Below the pieces are notes generated by a model. That model had not been told where the DNA came from. It ran no database searches and worked only from the letters and a program-made list of their open reading frames with translations. Made by a program: the position numbers and the translations under genes. Positions 20,250 through 32,039 of a DNA stretch of 64,000 nt are shown piece by piece. Each line of letters begins with the position of its first letter. Positions within the stretch are counted from its first letter, which is position 1. Source of the DNA: Kappaphycus alvarezii (taxonomy: Eukaryota; Rhodophyta; Florideophyceae; Gigartinales; Solieriaceae); contig NADL03000496.1 in the NCBI GenBank assembly GCA_002205965.3, positions 1-64,000 on the forward strand. Reading direction: 5' to 3'.

Positions 20250-21280
20250 TTAAGTGCAGACCCTGTACAGGCAAATCCGTGACTATCCCGTGCATGTAGT
20301 AACCTCACCCCCGCGTCCAGTTGACGCCTGCCGTAGACGCCTGCCCGTAGACGCCTCCAAGGTTGAATATGATGAAGATGATAAATTACTCACTTTTCAT
20401 TTCGAGTGTACACTGACTGACCGACTATTGAAGTTCAGATCTAATTGGATTATTCACACTAGTCACGTGCGAATCCCTTTATCCTCCTGCTGTCTGCAAA
20501 CCAAGCCTGCGCATTTTCGGCGGCGACTGGATTCTATTTATACCTAGAGCGCGATCTTGCCCACCTCCGCTATCCCTCAAAGCTATCTCGGCACCCGTGC
20601 CATAAAAGAAGTATGGTGCACGATGATTTCTTTCCCCCTTGGATGCCTAATCCTCTCGGGTGCCGAGAATGGCTCATTCTGTGAAAGTTTTCAACCCCTC
20701 GCCCTCCAATTCTTGACTCAGGTTTCTACGCTATCGCTTCTCCGTTCTCAGGTGGTTCTGGTGGGTGCCATAACTTTGCGAGCTCAACCTCCCGGACGGT
20801 CCTCAGAGCGACTGTTACAGTTCCAACCACTTGCTTGCGATTTTCGGGGTATCCCCTCCGCTGAAACATCCCGGTTTCTAAATGAGCTTTTCCTGGCCAT
20901 CTAATTTCGCTACCATACTTTCATGGAGGTTATTCGTCTTCGCACCTACCAGCGTCTCAGCGTTGTCATTTGGTCTGCTGCTGATATGGCGATAATTGCT
21001 GGCGTACCTGTGCACGCTACTGACATCAACCACCAGCGAGATAGGGTGGGCACATGAAAAAGAACAAATGGTCGCACTCTGTGAACTGCTACGGCGGGCA
21101 GTTACCGGTGCCCAATGGAGCTTCCAACGGGAAGATGCTCTCAATGCACACAAATTACATGCCGATTGCTTGACACTCACACTCCTCAGCCGGCCCCCTC
21201 TCCCTCTAGCGAAGCCAAGCCCTCCGCCATGCGGAAGCCCTCTGTGCCGTTGCTTGACACGGGAAGGTCTTGCGTTCCTC
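20250..21280 (+). pseudogene. LINE C-terminal remnant
   Basis: A degraded piece at 20560-20650 reads IPQSYLGTRAIKEVW, matching the segment just before the Cys/His cluster of the LINE at 61.9-62.0 kb. The remainder is scrambled by stops and frame changes. Element D is inserted directly after it. Confidence 0.55.
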
Positions 21281-21286
21281 CAAAAT

Positions 21287-22030
21287 TGTAACAATGTCTC
21301 TGTTACACGACTGTGTAATAGAGACTTGTTCGCTGTCTCTATTCCAATTCTCTATTACATAGTGGTGTAACAGAGAAAGTGCATCACTCTTGAAAGAATC
21401 TAGAAGCTGTATGTAACCGGGTAGCGGTTTTATTGCTGAGTATTTATTTTCTCTACAGTATTTTTATTTGACATGGAGCCCCACGTCATCGTCTTGTTTA
21501 TGTTCTAGATAGTACTGTTATTTAGTTACAGCTCTATTTTCTAGTTACAGCCCTAATTTATAGTGTTTTCAACTGAGCTGGCACTACTCTGAGAGTTGTT
21601 TAGAAGAGCTGTCGTACTGTCTATAAAAGGGGGGCCCATCTGTATTCTCGTGGGAATCCAGGTACACTCTATACACCCTTTGCCCTCAACTTTCTGAAAC
21701 TCACTACCATCGTCTCTACTGTTTCTTAAGCAGCAACCAGGCTGTCTACCTCTCTGTTTCAATGGTAGCATCGCTTCCGCCGGTTCCGCTGCTTTTCCGC
21801 TTTCGTCTTTCGTCTTGCAATAGTTCGAGATTTTTTTTGCTCTACTTCGAGGTTTATTGACAGGTGTATTTTTTGAGGTTATTGAATTGTGGAAAAATTT
21901 TGCTGAGAGATGTTACTGTAAGCAATATCTTATACTATACTTGTGGACTGGAGTGCCAAGTACAGGAGATTACCTGTGGGCTGGAGTGCCAGGTACTCTA
22001 AACCCCATTGTTCTACGCAGGTCGCGGTTA
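21287..22030 (+). repeat. 5' LTR of element D (right end approximate)
   Basis: Identity with the 3' LTR is clear for about 475 bases. The true end probably lies near GGTTACTA at 22030, because TGG follows at 22037 as a primer-site candidate and the terminus would then mirror TGTAAC. A TATA box (TATAAAAGG) is at about 21622. Two near copies of TGGAGTGCCA with flanking bases occur at 21945-22000. Confidence 0.7.
21296..21377 (+). promoter_or_regulatory. Tandem hairpins at the start of LTR D
   Basis: Arms 21296-21308 and 21313-21325 can pair over 13 bases with one wobble. Arms 21348-21360 and 21365-21377 can pair over 13 bases with two deviations. Both have 4-base loops and are built from the same TCTCTRTTACAC motif. 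The arrangement is kept in the 3' LTR (27137-27218). Confidence 0.6.
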
Positions 22031-22644
22031 CTAATTGGAGAACTCGGTAACCGCGAACTTGGGGGTGCAGCATAGTCTGCGTTCTTTAGGTTATTTTGTT
22101 CAGGTAGCGTGCAGGCCTCACGAAGCTGCGTGATCCTGTTCAGAATACTTAGACTGGACAGTTAGGCTTAACTAAGTTGCCTTAGAAAAGCCGTACTTCT
22201 GACCAAGTCCCCATTTGAGGGTCCACTCACGGTATTCCTATACAATCCTATTGCATTCGTTGGTTGTTAGCTAGGTGCACCGACTGGGTCACGGATTCAA
22301 GTAACGCTTCATAGGGTTGACTTGAACTGGACTTAGACTAAGGGGTACGTGCTCAGAACGGGTATTCATTGGTTATTCGCTAGCTTAAAGTCGGCTTGAG
22401 AGGCTTTCCTATACGGTAAGAACACCGATCGCGGTCTACGTAGTGGACTGGTGGGGATGTCCCGAACGGATTGCTGAGTCACACCAGAGTGTAAATGTGA
22501 TCAAAGCTGCTGTTGAGTCACTCTCTTCCCGAGTATGGAGCCAACCCGTCGTCCAGGGACGAACCCCTTGCAGATTTCAACTTCAAGTGCTTGTATTCAA
22601 GTTTAGGTGTTGGTGTAAGGCTTTAAGTAAGAGGTTTGTTGAAC

Positions 22645-23396
22645 ATGTCTTTCTTCAAACCAAATAAGCCTGTGTTGTTCGATGGGACTCAAGAGATGCG
22701 TTGACGGTTCGGTCATGGTTGCATTAAGTCGAAAAGTACCTGAAACTAATTCAGGTGGGCCATGAAGAAGTCATCAGTGCCCAGAATGCTATCGACCTTG
22801 CTCCGACATTCACGACCGGAACTGCCGCAAAATGGTGGTATACAGTTGTATCCGAGAATGCTGTTCCTCCTACATGGGAAGCTTTCAAACTCCTTGTTGA
22901 GGCAGAGTTTGTCCCCCAGGACAGTTTCATTCGAGGTCGCGACAAGCTTACCAAGATCCGCCAGAAAACGAGTGTGGCAGCGTACCTCTCGGAGTTTAGG
23001 AATTTGGTTATCACTATTCCCGGTATCAGTGAGTCTGAAAAATTGGCGCGGTTCTGTGAAGGTCTCAAACCCCACATTCTGTTGGAGGTTCGTAAAGGGA
23101 ACCCATCCAAGTTTGAAGCTGCGACTACCATTGCTCTTAACGTTGATGGAGCATTTTACGGTGCAGGGTTCTTCACTGGTAGAGGTTCACTTCACACCAA
23201 TCGAAATGCCTCAGGTCCTATGCCGATGGAGATCGGAAACCTAGAACGTAAAAAAGATGGGCAGCGTCAGAAAGACTTGAGGGAGAACCGATGCTTTACG
23301 TACCATAAGGTGGGATGTATACCTTGGAAACACAGAAAAGGAAACGGGAATAAAGGTAACATGGGTGGTACTCGCATAGTGGCGAACAATACTTAG
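22645..23396 (+). pseudogene. gag, element D
   Basis: The likely start is the ATG at 22645 (MSFFKPNKPVLFDGTQEMR). A stop and a frame change follow within 70 bases, then the main part is open from 22755: AAKWWYTV, FIRGRDKLTKIRQKTSVAAYLSEFRNL and LARFCEGLKP are typical of the Ty3 capsid (retrotransposon gag) family. Near the end a damaged Cys/His region (CFTYHKVGCIPWKH) stands where a zinc knuckle is expected. Confidence 0.85.
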
Positions 23397-23639
23397 GCAG
23401 GCCTTAGTACTGGTTTGAATGGCTTTGACTCGGAGAAGAAGTTGGCCCACTAGACTTGGTGAACACTCAGGTGAGACCAGTAGTGAGTGTGAAAATATGT
23501 CCCAATGAGCAGGGTGAAACTGTTGTGGACATCACCGGAGCTAAATTCTCAGAGGACAGGAAAAAGTAGAGAATCTCCGAAGCCGAATCTAATGGAATCA
23601 CATGTAGTCATGATAACAGCATCCCCACTGATGGAACTA

Positions 23640-24122
23640 TACCAGTGGAGCCTTTGTTAGTACTTGAAGGTAGACTGAATGGAATAGCAGTCAAAGTACT
23701 AACGGACGATGGATGCAATAAAACGTGGTTTCAGCCGAGTTCCTGAAGCGAAATAGGAACTTGCTTTAGATTTTGTATTAGCGAGTCATTGTTTGCCATT
23801 CACAGAAGGGAGTTACTGAGAAAGTATCTGAGATCACTTCCAAAGGAACTATTAAGTTAGGGGAACATACATATACTTCTATTTGGGCTGTGTCCCAAAC
23901 CAGGTATGATGTTCTGCTGTGAATGCCGTGGCATGTTGCCCACAATCCACGTGTTGACTATCGGAAACGGATTGTGATGGTTAAACATGCTTCCATTCCA
24001 GTGATTGATCCAGATGACGAAAACCGTGTTGATGTGTCCAATTTGGGAATGAAGAAATTTAGACGAATGCTGAGGCATGGGGGGAATTCAAAGTATTTCA
24101 GTTACTTAAATTTCACGGTATG
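23640..24122 (+). pseudogene. Protease region, element D
   Basis: The segment GRLNGIAVKVLTDDGCNK at about 23670-23722 has the layout of a retropepsin active site with D-D-G in place of the usual D-T-G or D-S-G. Downstream GTIKLGEHTYTSIWAVSQ is protease-like. Frame breaks and stops follow, and MPWHVAHNPRVDYRKR at 23923 leads towards RT. Confidence 0.65.
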
Positions 24123-24169
24123 AGAGGAGTGATAGATTAAAAGTTCGATGGAAGACTGAGAAGATTACT

Positions 24170-25591
24170 TATTAACTTTAAAGAGGTCCTTCAGGATGAA
24201 TTTCCAAGAGGGCTTCCTCTGATTCGATCAGTTGATCATGAGATCAAAGTGGAGGAAGGAGCAAAGGCACCTCATCGACCTTTATTCCAGTTGCACCCAT
24301 CCGAACTTAGGGCAGCAAAAGAGTACGTCGAGTCTTTTTTGAGGAAGGGAAGATCAGGTCCAGTAAATCGTTATATGGAGCACCACTTTTCTTTGTGAAA
24401 GAAAAGGATGGAAAACTTGGAGGTGTTGTCGATTATCGCGCTTTGAATCTCATCACAAAAAGAATAATACCTTACTCGCTCGTTCCGATGAAATCTTCCA
24501 TCGACTTGGAGATGCGAGATTTTTCTCCAAGCTTGATTTGAAAAGGAGATTCCATTAGATAAGGGTGAAACAAGAGGGCATCGAAAAGACTGCATTCAAC
24601 ACAAATTATGGGCAATCTGAATATCTTGTTATGCCTATGGGACTTGGCAACGCTCCTGCTACTTTCCAAATTTGATGAACCAGGTCTTCCATGACTGCAT
24701 CTATGTATTCTTTGTTGTCTATATGGATGATCTTCTTATATTCAGTAAGAATGAGGAAGAACATTACGAACATCTGGAAATTATTTTAAAGAGGCTTAGG
24801 GATCACAAGCTGTACATCTCTCCGAAGAAATGCTCTTTCTTTCAGACTGAGCTGGAGTTTTTGGGTTTAATAGTCGGGAAGGACGGCATTCGTGTCAATC
24901 CTGAAAAGGTCGAAGTCATACGAACTTGGCCTAAACCTGAATCTCTAACGGAGTTGAGAAGTTTCTTATGTCTAATACAGTTTTTCCGTAGGTTCATTCC
25001 GAAGTTCTCTGCAATTGCTGCACCTCTCACAGATCTGAAAAAGAAAGGTCGAGGTATAGGGAAAAGGGATCAACAGTGGGATGAAGCTTTCCAGAAGCTA
25101 AAGGAAGCGATGACATTGGCTCCAATCTTAGTCGCTCCTAATTGAATAAAGCCATTTCGTGGTCATGTGGATGCTTCACAGCTCGCTATCTGTGGAACTC
25201 TAACACAGTTGGACGAGAATGGAAGGGATCGTGTAATTTCTTTCTATTCAAAAAAGCTTTCACCAATTGAGTCGGAATACACTGCAAATGACAGAGGGCT
25301 TCTGGTTTTGATTAATTTTCTGGGAAGATTCAGATGCTACCTTGAAGGTTCTAAATTTGAGATTTTCACAGACAACCAGGTGCTTAAGAGCTTTTTCACA
25401 AAACTGAAACTGAGTCCGAAAGAAGCACGTTGTTTGGAAACTCTCGGTAACTTCGGAATCTTTCCTATCACACTGAAGCCTGGAAGAGTTCACTTCTTAG
25501 GAGACGCACTATCCCGAGCTCCGCACGTGACGAGAGGAGATCGTGACGTCTCAGTGAATGATGTTGAAGTTCCGTACCTTGATGTTGATTA
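24170..25591 (+). pseudogene. RT and RNase H, element D
   Basis: RT motifs are spread over three frames: VVDYRALNLITK at about 24427, then FFVVYMDDLLIFSKNEEEH at about 24711 with the catalytic YMDD intact, and FLGLIVGKDGIRVNPEK. RNase H opens with GHVDASQLAICGTL at about 25160 and continues through YSKKLSPIESEY and FTDNQVLKSFF to GDALSRAPH. A stop at 25143 separates RT from RNase H. Confidence 0.88.
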
Positions 25592-25644
25592 GACTATTCC
25601 TCGGTATGATGAAGACCAGTTCTTTGGTCCAGTGGTAAAAAGCC

Positions 25645-27058
25645 ATGGAAGGAGAGTGGCCTGAGGATACGGGTCAGATACAGAAACTTGAAAGAATTCT
25701 GCCGAAGTTCCGAAAAGATGGTTCGAGGCTGTTTTACAATGGAAAGTTATGCGTACCAAGAAGGTCAGTTTCGGATATTTTGAAAATTGCTCACGACTCG
25801 AAAGTTGATGGACATTTTAAATTTGCGAAGACACTGTCCACATTGGATAACTTCCATTGGAAACATAAGAGGCGGGATCTTCGAAACTATTGTGAAGGAC
25901 GTCTCAAGTATCAGCAATATTAGGACTCTAACCAAAAAAATTTAAATGATCCAATGTCACTGGAATTGCCTGACCGCAGATGGGGATCTTTAACTACAGA
26001 TTTCATTTTGAGGCTACCCCTGACGAGGAGCGGTCATGATGCGATCACGACTTAGGTTGATCGACTTACTCGTCGAGTCCATTTCTGAAATCTAAAACAT
26101 CAGATACTGTTGAGGACACGGCTCGAGACTTCTTCGCGAACATCTTCAAGAATCACAGTTTCCGGATGATGTGACTTCAGATAGGGACAGCAAGTTCATT
26201 TCAAAATTTTGAAAGACACTGATGAATTTTTGTGGGGTGAAATTAAGAATGTGTACAAGTAGACACCCACAAACAGATGAAGATTCCGAGATTATGAATA
26301 GGATGATCGAGAACTATCTCCGTTGCTATTGCTTGTATCATCAGGATGACTGGGATGAATTGCTTCCTTCTGCAGAGTTTGCATACAACTCGGCTGTGAG
26401 CGATGATCTAGGTATGTTACCATTTGAGCTGGACTTGAGATGGACACCTAAATCGCCATTGTACTTCTTGGCTAGCAGCAGCATACCTCTTCAGAGTCTG
26501 GAAGACATTCGTGCCAAGCTCAAGATTTCTATTGAGGATGCGCAATTTGCCTACAAAGTGGCAGAAGCTCGGCAAGCTGCATATACTTCAAGGTTATAGA
26601 AGGTTCAAGATTATAAAGTCAGTTCAAAGCTATGGATCAATTTTTCGTTGTTTACGGATGTTTAATCTAGGTCCCAGGATTCTAAAAAGCTTGGTGCGCG
26701 CGGATATGGTCCATTTGTGGTTAAGGAGATAATTGGTAAGAATGCTGTTCGACTGGATCTCCCTGCTCATTTTAGAATCCATCCAGTCATTCATATCATT
26801 CACACCACACCACATTTGGAACAGCCTGATGACATTGCTTTACCCATTTCTCCTGCATCTACATCTCTCGAACTTCCTGGTGGACCAGAACAGGAAATTG
26901 AGGTTATCCTATATCACGAAAAGGTTGGACGCGGTTATAAGTTCTTGGTTTTGATGCTTGGAGTGCCACGTCATGAGGCGGAGTGCCAACCAACGAAGGA
27001 CTTCGTTGATTTTACGGAAGATGGATCTGCTGTAGTAACGGATGCTTTCCAAGAGTAA
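25645..27058 (+). pseudogene. Integrase and chromodomain-like end, element D
   Basis: The N-terminal zinc site is visible as HDSKVDGH and a damaged C-x2-C region before 25923. The catalytic aspartates fall in LTTDFI (about 25990) and TSDRDSKF (about 26173), and the glutamate in DSEIMNRMIENYLRC (about 26282). The last 160 bases encode [17 protein letters not shown], then [16 protein letters not shown], a chromodomain-like fold with the usual tryptophan-containing motifs altered. Chromodomains steer chromoviral integrases to marked chromatin. Confidence 0.82.
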
Positions 27059-27127
27059 ATTCGAATTCGCCCGCATACTCCCGCAGTATCATTGACGAGG
27101 ACGTCAATAGTCCGGGGGAAGGAATAG

Positions 27128-27603
27128 TGTAACAATGTCTCTGTTACACGACTGTGTAATAGAGACTTGTTCGCTGTCTCTATTCCAATTCTCTATTACG
27201 CAGTGGTGTAACAGAGAAAGTGTATCACTCTTGAAAGAATCGATAAGCTGTATGTAACCGGGTAGCGGTTTTATTGCTGAGTATTTATTTTCTCTACAGT
27301 ATTTTTATTTGACATGGAGCCCCACGTCATCGTCTTGTTTATGTTCTAGATAGTACTGTTATTTAGTTACAGCTCTATTTTCTAGTTACAGCCCTACTTT
27401 ATAGTGTTTTCAACTGAGCTGGCACTACTCTGAGAGTTGTTTAGAAGAGCTGCCATACTGTCTATAAAAGGGGGCTCATCTGGATTCTCGTGGGAATCCA
27501 GGTACACTCCATACACTCTTTTCCCCCAACTTTCTGACACCCACTACCATCGTCTCTACTGTTCCTTTAGCAGCGCCCCGGCTGCCTCCCTGTTTGTTTC
27601 AAA
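27128..27603 (+). repeat. 3' LTR of element D (truncated)
   Basis: Starts TGTAACAATG after the purine tract GGGGGAAGGAATAG and follows the 5' LTR with scattered changes until about 27603, where similarity ends abruptly within TTTCAA. Confidence 0.88.
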
Positions 27604-28720
27604 AATACCCAATGAGCAGATGTGAACCACACTAACACCATACAGCACCTCAAGAAACTGCATCCGAGCCCGATACAGCCTGTCATTCCGCTTGAGGAAG
27701 AGAGACTCTCCCAGTCCTAAGCTCCACGAATGCCTTAGTGGCTCGGGCTGCTCGATTCGTACCGCGGGACACTGTATTGGGCACGGATCGCATGCCTCTC
27801 CGATGATTTCACCCTCTGGTCAGGACCCTGGTCATCCCTGAAGCCTGACTCACTGGCGTTAGCGTGCTGCGTCAGCCGGTTTCTCGGGTAGGCAATAGGG
27901 GTATCCCAGATGCCGTACTTCTTCTTCTCTCCGCCAAAGCTGGGCAAGATAAGGCCTATCGCGATAGAAACCGTCCTCTGGTGTACTGTCTCAAAACACG
28001 TTGTGCCTTCCGACGTAGATGATTCTCGTGACTCACTGTCCCCCTATCAGGCGGCCAACGGAATCAAGGCCGACATTGATGCCAATGTTCACGACAAGCG
28101 CATGATGCTGAGAAAAGTCTCATCAGACCCAAAAATTGCCACGGCTTTCTTTGATGCCCACAAAGCCTTCAAACGCGTTAACAGGCAGTCGATACATGTC
28201 CTGCTTCCATCCCATGCCCCGAAGCCTGCTAGATTCGTCAATATGCTTTATGGTCACACCCAGCCACCTTTCGTCATTCTGAATTGTCGATCTACGATTA
28301 AAGTCAGCACTCAGGGCACGCGACAGGGTGATACCGCTGGTCTGCTCTTCTCACTGACGATCTGGCCCCTGGTTCAGCGGATTGCTGAGGATGTTTGGAT
28401 CCTACTGAATTAGTGGTATGCTGACGATGAGATAATTACGGAGACATTGGAAAACCTCTGGCGAGAAATCCGCTTGATCAATCTCCACGATGCACAGCTT
28501 GGACTTATCCTGAACCTGCAGAAGATTCGGACATTCTGACCCCATACAATAGCAGTGGACCGTGAGGCATTTCTCGCCGAGTTCCCGTTCTTTGAGTGAT
28601 CTGGCTCCGGACTTGCCCCCCTTGGAGCCCCTTTACACAACTCCGCGTTCCCGCATGATTTTTTCGGAAGAAGATTAAAAAATGTTGGCGCATCAACGTT
28701 CTTTTCCTACATACATCCTG
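27604..28720 (+). pseudogene. LINE reverse transcriptase fragment
   Basis: A non-LTR RT is readable: GKIRPIAIETVLWC at about 27940, then FFDAHKAFKRVNRQSI, TQGTRQGDTAGLLFSL and, after an in-frame TAG at 28411, WYADDEIITETLENL with the catalytic ADD intact. The part upstream (LKKLHPSPIQPVIPL) is the usual pre-RT region. It is flanked by the cut LTR of element D, so it may be the locus that D landed in or a later arrival. Confidence 0.75.
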
Positions 28721-29696
28721 GACCTGCGGGGTCAGTTCCATACGCACCGGTTGTGCGCATCGGTCTATCAGGTTTCACTCGCTTTCAAATTAGCTGACTC
28801 TGTCGTGGAAATCTCCGCAGTGCTGCGCAATCACGGTCCGCAGTACTGTATAATCTAGGGACTGGCGGGTACGTCACTGGCGTAGTAGGGTAGGAGGGGG
28901 CTAAGGCCGAACGCCTCAACGATGAAGCCTAACAATGTATTAACTTTGAACTTCCCACTTGCCCACTTCTCTTCGGTCCTTCGATGAAGGAGGTCAGTGC
29001 GCCCTTTTATTGTGGACACGATCACCCGCCCTCGGCCAACATCCGACAGTGGGTGTAATGTGGTCTGAGTTTTTATTAAAAACAAAGGGATTATTTCCCC
29101 CCATCCAAATATCCCCAATAACGCCTTTTTTCTGCCTTTCACTCATCTGCCACGTGTAGTGGGCTGAGGCGAATATCAACCCTCCCTTCGATCAGATGGT
29201 GTGTACACCTCCCCATTGTTTCCGAAAGATCGCAAGGCTACACACTGGTACTTAGCTAGACTGGAAACTTTTGAAGTTCGGTGACGCCTCGCTCCCTTTG
29301 TGAACAATATTTAGATCCACTCAATATGGCACCGCGTGCAGTGCGAGCGGGCGTTGTAGTGGGGCGCACGGAGCTCTAGGGAATCCAGAAGATCATGCAA
29401 GGTGACGGGGTGGTGCGCGGAGCGAGAGGACAGGTAATGCGGCTGGGACGACTCTACGCCTCTACGAAGCACAATATGGGCCTGAAAGGTTCCAAGAAGA
29501 TGACATCACGAGAGTGCGACTCACTAATGGCCGACCAGTGAAATTTACAACTCGCGCTTACACTCAGACTGCAAGGGCGCGAGGCCCTTGCCGCGAATTC
29601 CCAGGGGCGCGAATCACGAAAGCGAACGCGCGTAAAGGTGCGACGGTATATCGAAGTAACATCACCGATACACGCTATCTCTGGACTGAGACGCAA
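28721..29696. other. Unassigned spacer
   Basis: I recognise no gene here. A short plus-strand frame around 29470-29702 (DDITRVRLTNGRPVKF) looks coding but matches nothing I can name. It may be upstream debris of the copia remnant that follows. Confidence 0.3.
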
Positions 29697-30446
29697 TTTT
29701 AATTATTGTAAACTGAATTTCATAGAACTTTTCGCATTTCAGTCTTTGAACGGCACTTTGAACTTCCTCAATATGACATTCGCATCACTTGCTTCGTTTG
29801 TATCTAGCCGTCTCAAGCAAACTGATTTTCAGCAAGCATTACATGATATTTTCGAGCAAAACGTGCTACTAAACGTTGTACAGAAGTTTGGTACTGCATT
29901 CACATTTCGCAGTCCACTCTCTGGACATTATGAGGTTTCTATACTAATTTTAGCTGATAGAGCTCGCCCGCATCACGCAGATCAATTTGGATATATTGGT
30001 GGAATTCTACTTGGCTAACCCAAGCTCGGGTCTATCATTCATATAGTGACATGTACATCTCACCGTTCCAGACGCCTTGTCACGTCAAGTGCCTCTGAAG
30101 AGACTCTACCCGATAGTGATGCCAATGATGAATGCAAAGTCCTTTCTGGATTGCTAGGCAAACTGCTCAATCTTGATGTTCAACTCCACCTAGCTGTAGA
30201 TTCTAAGGGTCACTTTCATTCTTTATCTTCATGCTAAGTTCTAGAGGACCGATCTATTCGCTCTGATGTACATTTGCTACGCTACAACTTCGGGACATAC
30301 TAGTTGAACAAGCTTATATGGATTCATTTATCTTCCAACCCCTCTGACATGTTAACGAAAAGAAATCCATCACTTCAGGAAACCTTGGAATTGATGCTTT
30401 TTGATGGCATAATACAAAATGAATTCCCCAAATCTGAAGAACAATG
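29697..30446 (+). pseudogene. Old Ty1/copia RT-RNase H remnant (copia I, left part)
   Basis: FAFQSLNGTLNFLNMTFASLASF corresponds to FAFNSLNGSIVYLGMVASPVSAF of copia J. Further on are remnants of the RNase H motifs: DQFGYIGGILLG, a frame change, then VQLHLAVDSKG and SSNPSDMLTKRNPSLQETL. The piece is interrupted by element B with the duplication CAATG (30442-30446 and 39580-39584), and the copia 3' end resumes at 39585. Confidence 0.78.
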
Positions 30447-30754
30447 TGATAGGGATAAATCGTCGGGAGAAGAGATATTCAGAATCAACCACCCCAAGAA
30501 GGAGGTGTTGCAAGCGACAAAAGTGCTACCGTGGTATAGTTGAACGAACGAAAAGGAGTGTATAGGGACGACAGTTGAATGGGCTACAAGCAAGTATGGA
30601 AGGGGCAGGGTCTACCACCTATGGTTAGTGACTAGGGTAAAATAAATACTTCTTGGGTCTGAAGTTGACTCTCAACTTCCTAACTATTTGGGGCTGAGCT
30701 TGAAGCTGTCTGCCAACTTGCTTGACCTCTCCATGAGGAAGCGGTTTACTCAGC

Positions 30755-30761
30755 TTATATA
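30755..30761 (-). promoter_or_regulatory. TATA motif of LTR B
   Basis: AGTCTATATAAGCTGAG on the minus strand corresponds to the second TATA of LTR A. The 5' LTR has the same motif near 38341. Confidence 0.55.
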
Positions 30762-30889
30762 GACTTTTGGCTAACCCTAAAGTCCGAACAAAACCACAGA
30801 AGGTACCGGGAAATGCATACAAACAATTTGTGTGGATGATATACTCTAAACAAAAGATACTTAAGAAACTAACAATCAATGAGGTCCTC

Positions 30890-31534
30890 TTATTTCCCAT
30901 TCTCTAAATCAGATCCAAACAACTCCTCTAAAATATCCATGCTGTCCAAGCAGTCCCCACAAATATCTGCGAATGGCTCACAGCTCTCTATTCCCTCCTG
31001 GGAGATATCTAAACTACTAAAGATATCTCCATCCGGTTCCAGCGTCGGCACCACTTGATCCATACTCTCCAGTCCAGGCCCCACCAGTACAACACTTTCC
31101 ATGCCCCCATTTCCCTCATCCAACTCGTCCTCGTCCTCGTCATCCTCCTCTTCCTCCTCTTCATCCTCCTCTTCCTCCTCTTCATCCTCATCCTCATCCT
31201 CATCCTCATCTTCATCCTCATCTTCAACCTCATCCTCATCTTCATCCTCATCCTCATCCTCATCGTTATTAACCTCATAGACCAATCCAGGGGCTACCCA
31301 CTCCTCAAAGGTCTCCCCAGCTCCCTCCTCGATGTCCTACTCCTGACCCTCAGGTACCTCCTCGGCCTCATCCTCGACGAAGAGCTTGCGGACGAACCCT
31401 ATTATCTTCTTCTTAGTCTGCCGTCGCAGGTAGTCGTCTGCGTCCGTCGGGCCATATACTGCGAGCGCAAGGCCGTTTAAGGGGCGAGAGGGGCGTTTTT
31501 TAGTGATGGGGGCGGAGGGGCGAAGGTTGCTCAT
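30890..31534 (-). pseudogene. Acidic protein encoded in U3 of LTR B (3' copy, one stop)
   Basis: From ATG at 31534 (MSNLRPSAP) the frame runs 214 codons to 30890 with a single TAG at codon 66. Residues 20-60 include LALAVYGPT, RR at 37-38 and a helix with FVRKLFVEDEAEE. A run of about 50 Asp/Glu residues follows, encoded by GATGAG-type hexamers. The C-terminal 75 residues are acidic with hydrophobic residues (LDISQEGIESCEPF, DSMDILEELFGSDL), like an acidic activation region. At the stop codon, the other LTR copy has TGG. It is read in the element's direction, upstream of the TATA box. Function is unknown. Confidence 0.65.
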
Positions 31535-31996
31535 TTTGGTTGTAAATGATTGTAGACGGAGGATAGAGGGTGTTTTGGGTGTGTGGGGGGAGAGATATGA
31601 TGAGTGAAATGATCAGGGACGTTTGAAACTTGGAATAAAAAGGTTTAAATAGGCTCCCGGGGCAGGTTCTATCGATTAGGAATAGGTAAAATAAATCTGC
31701 AAGGGATTTTGTAGTAGTGCATTTGCGCCCTTTTTCTCAAAAAAAACGAATTTGGAGGAGGAGGTAAGCAAAAAGGGAAAAAGAACTTGATTCGGGATCG
31801 ATTCAGAGGGGTAGATACAGTATAAAAATATCTAGATAAAATGGAAGTAAATTTGGGGAGGACCGCGGTAATGATAAGCGAGGTTCAGGGAGGACTAGGA
31901 AGGACCGGAAATATAAGCAAATTTGGACAAGGAGAGGTAGTACAGTAAACTATAGGCCTGTAGATGACGGCGGCAAAAAAAAATCTGCGCCTAACA

Positions 31997-32010
31997 CCCC
32001 CCGGACTTAG
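31997..32010 (-). other. Polypurine tract, element B
   Basis: On the minus strand a G6 run preceded by AAGTCC lies immediately before the LTR start TGTTAGG. Confidence 0.6.
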
Positions 32011-32039
32011 GTCGAACGTCCCGTCTCGTTCTTAATGCT

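Larger units (their letters stand above)
21287..27603 (+). mobile_element. Ty3-like LTR retrotransposon, element D (chromovirus-like)
   Basis: A TGTAACAATG... repeat at 21287 recurs at 27128. Between them lie gag, protease, RT, RNase H, integrase and a C-terminal chromodomain-like segment in Ty3/Gypsy order. The family is distinct from A/B/C. The 3' LTR is cut short at about 27603 and joins LINE debris, so the right target duplication is lost. Stops and frame breaks occur throughout. Confidence 0.92.
30447..31996 (-). repeat. 3' LTR of element B
   Basis: On the element strand it begins TGTTAGG at 31996 and ends CTATCA at 30447. The last 310 bases match the R-U5 part of the LTRs of A and E; the remaining 1.2 kb (U3) does not. 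Confidence 0.95.

Noticed and set aside
31055..31480. Plus-strand frame rich in Leu/Ile (LILILILIFI), also at 38641-39066, resembling a membrane protein
   Set aside because: It is the exact antisense of the Asp/Glu hexamer tract in the U3 ORF. The hydrophobic pattern follows from the repeat, and the frame is opposite to the element.
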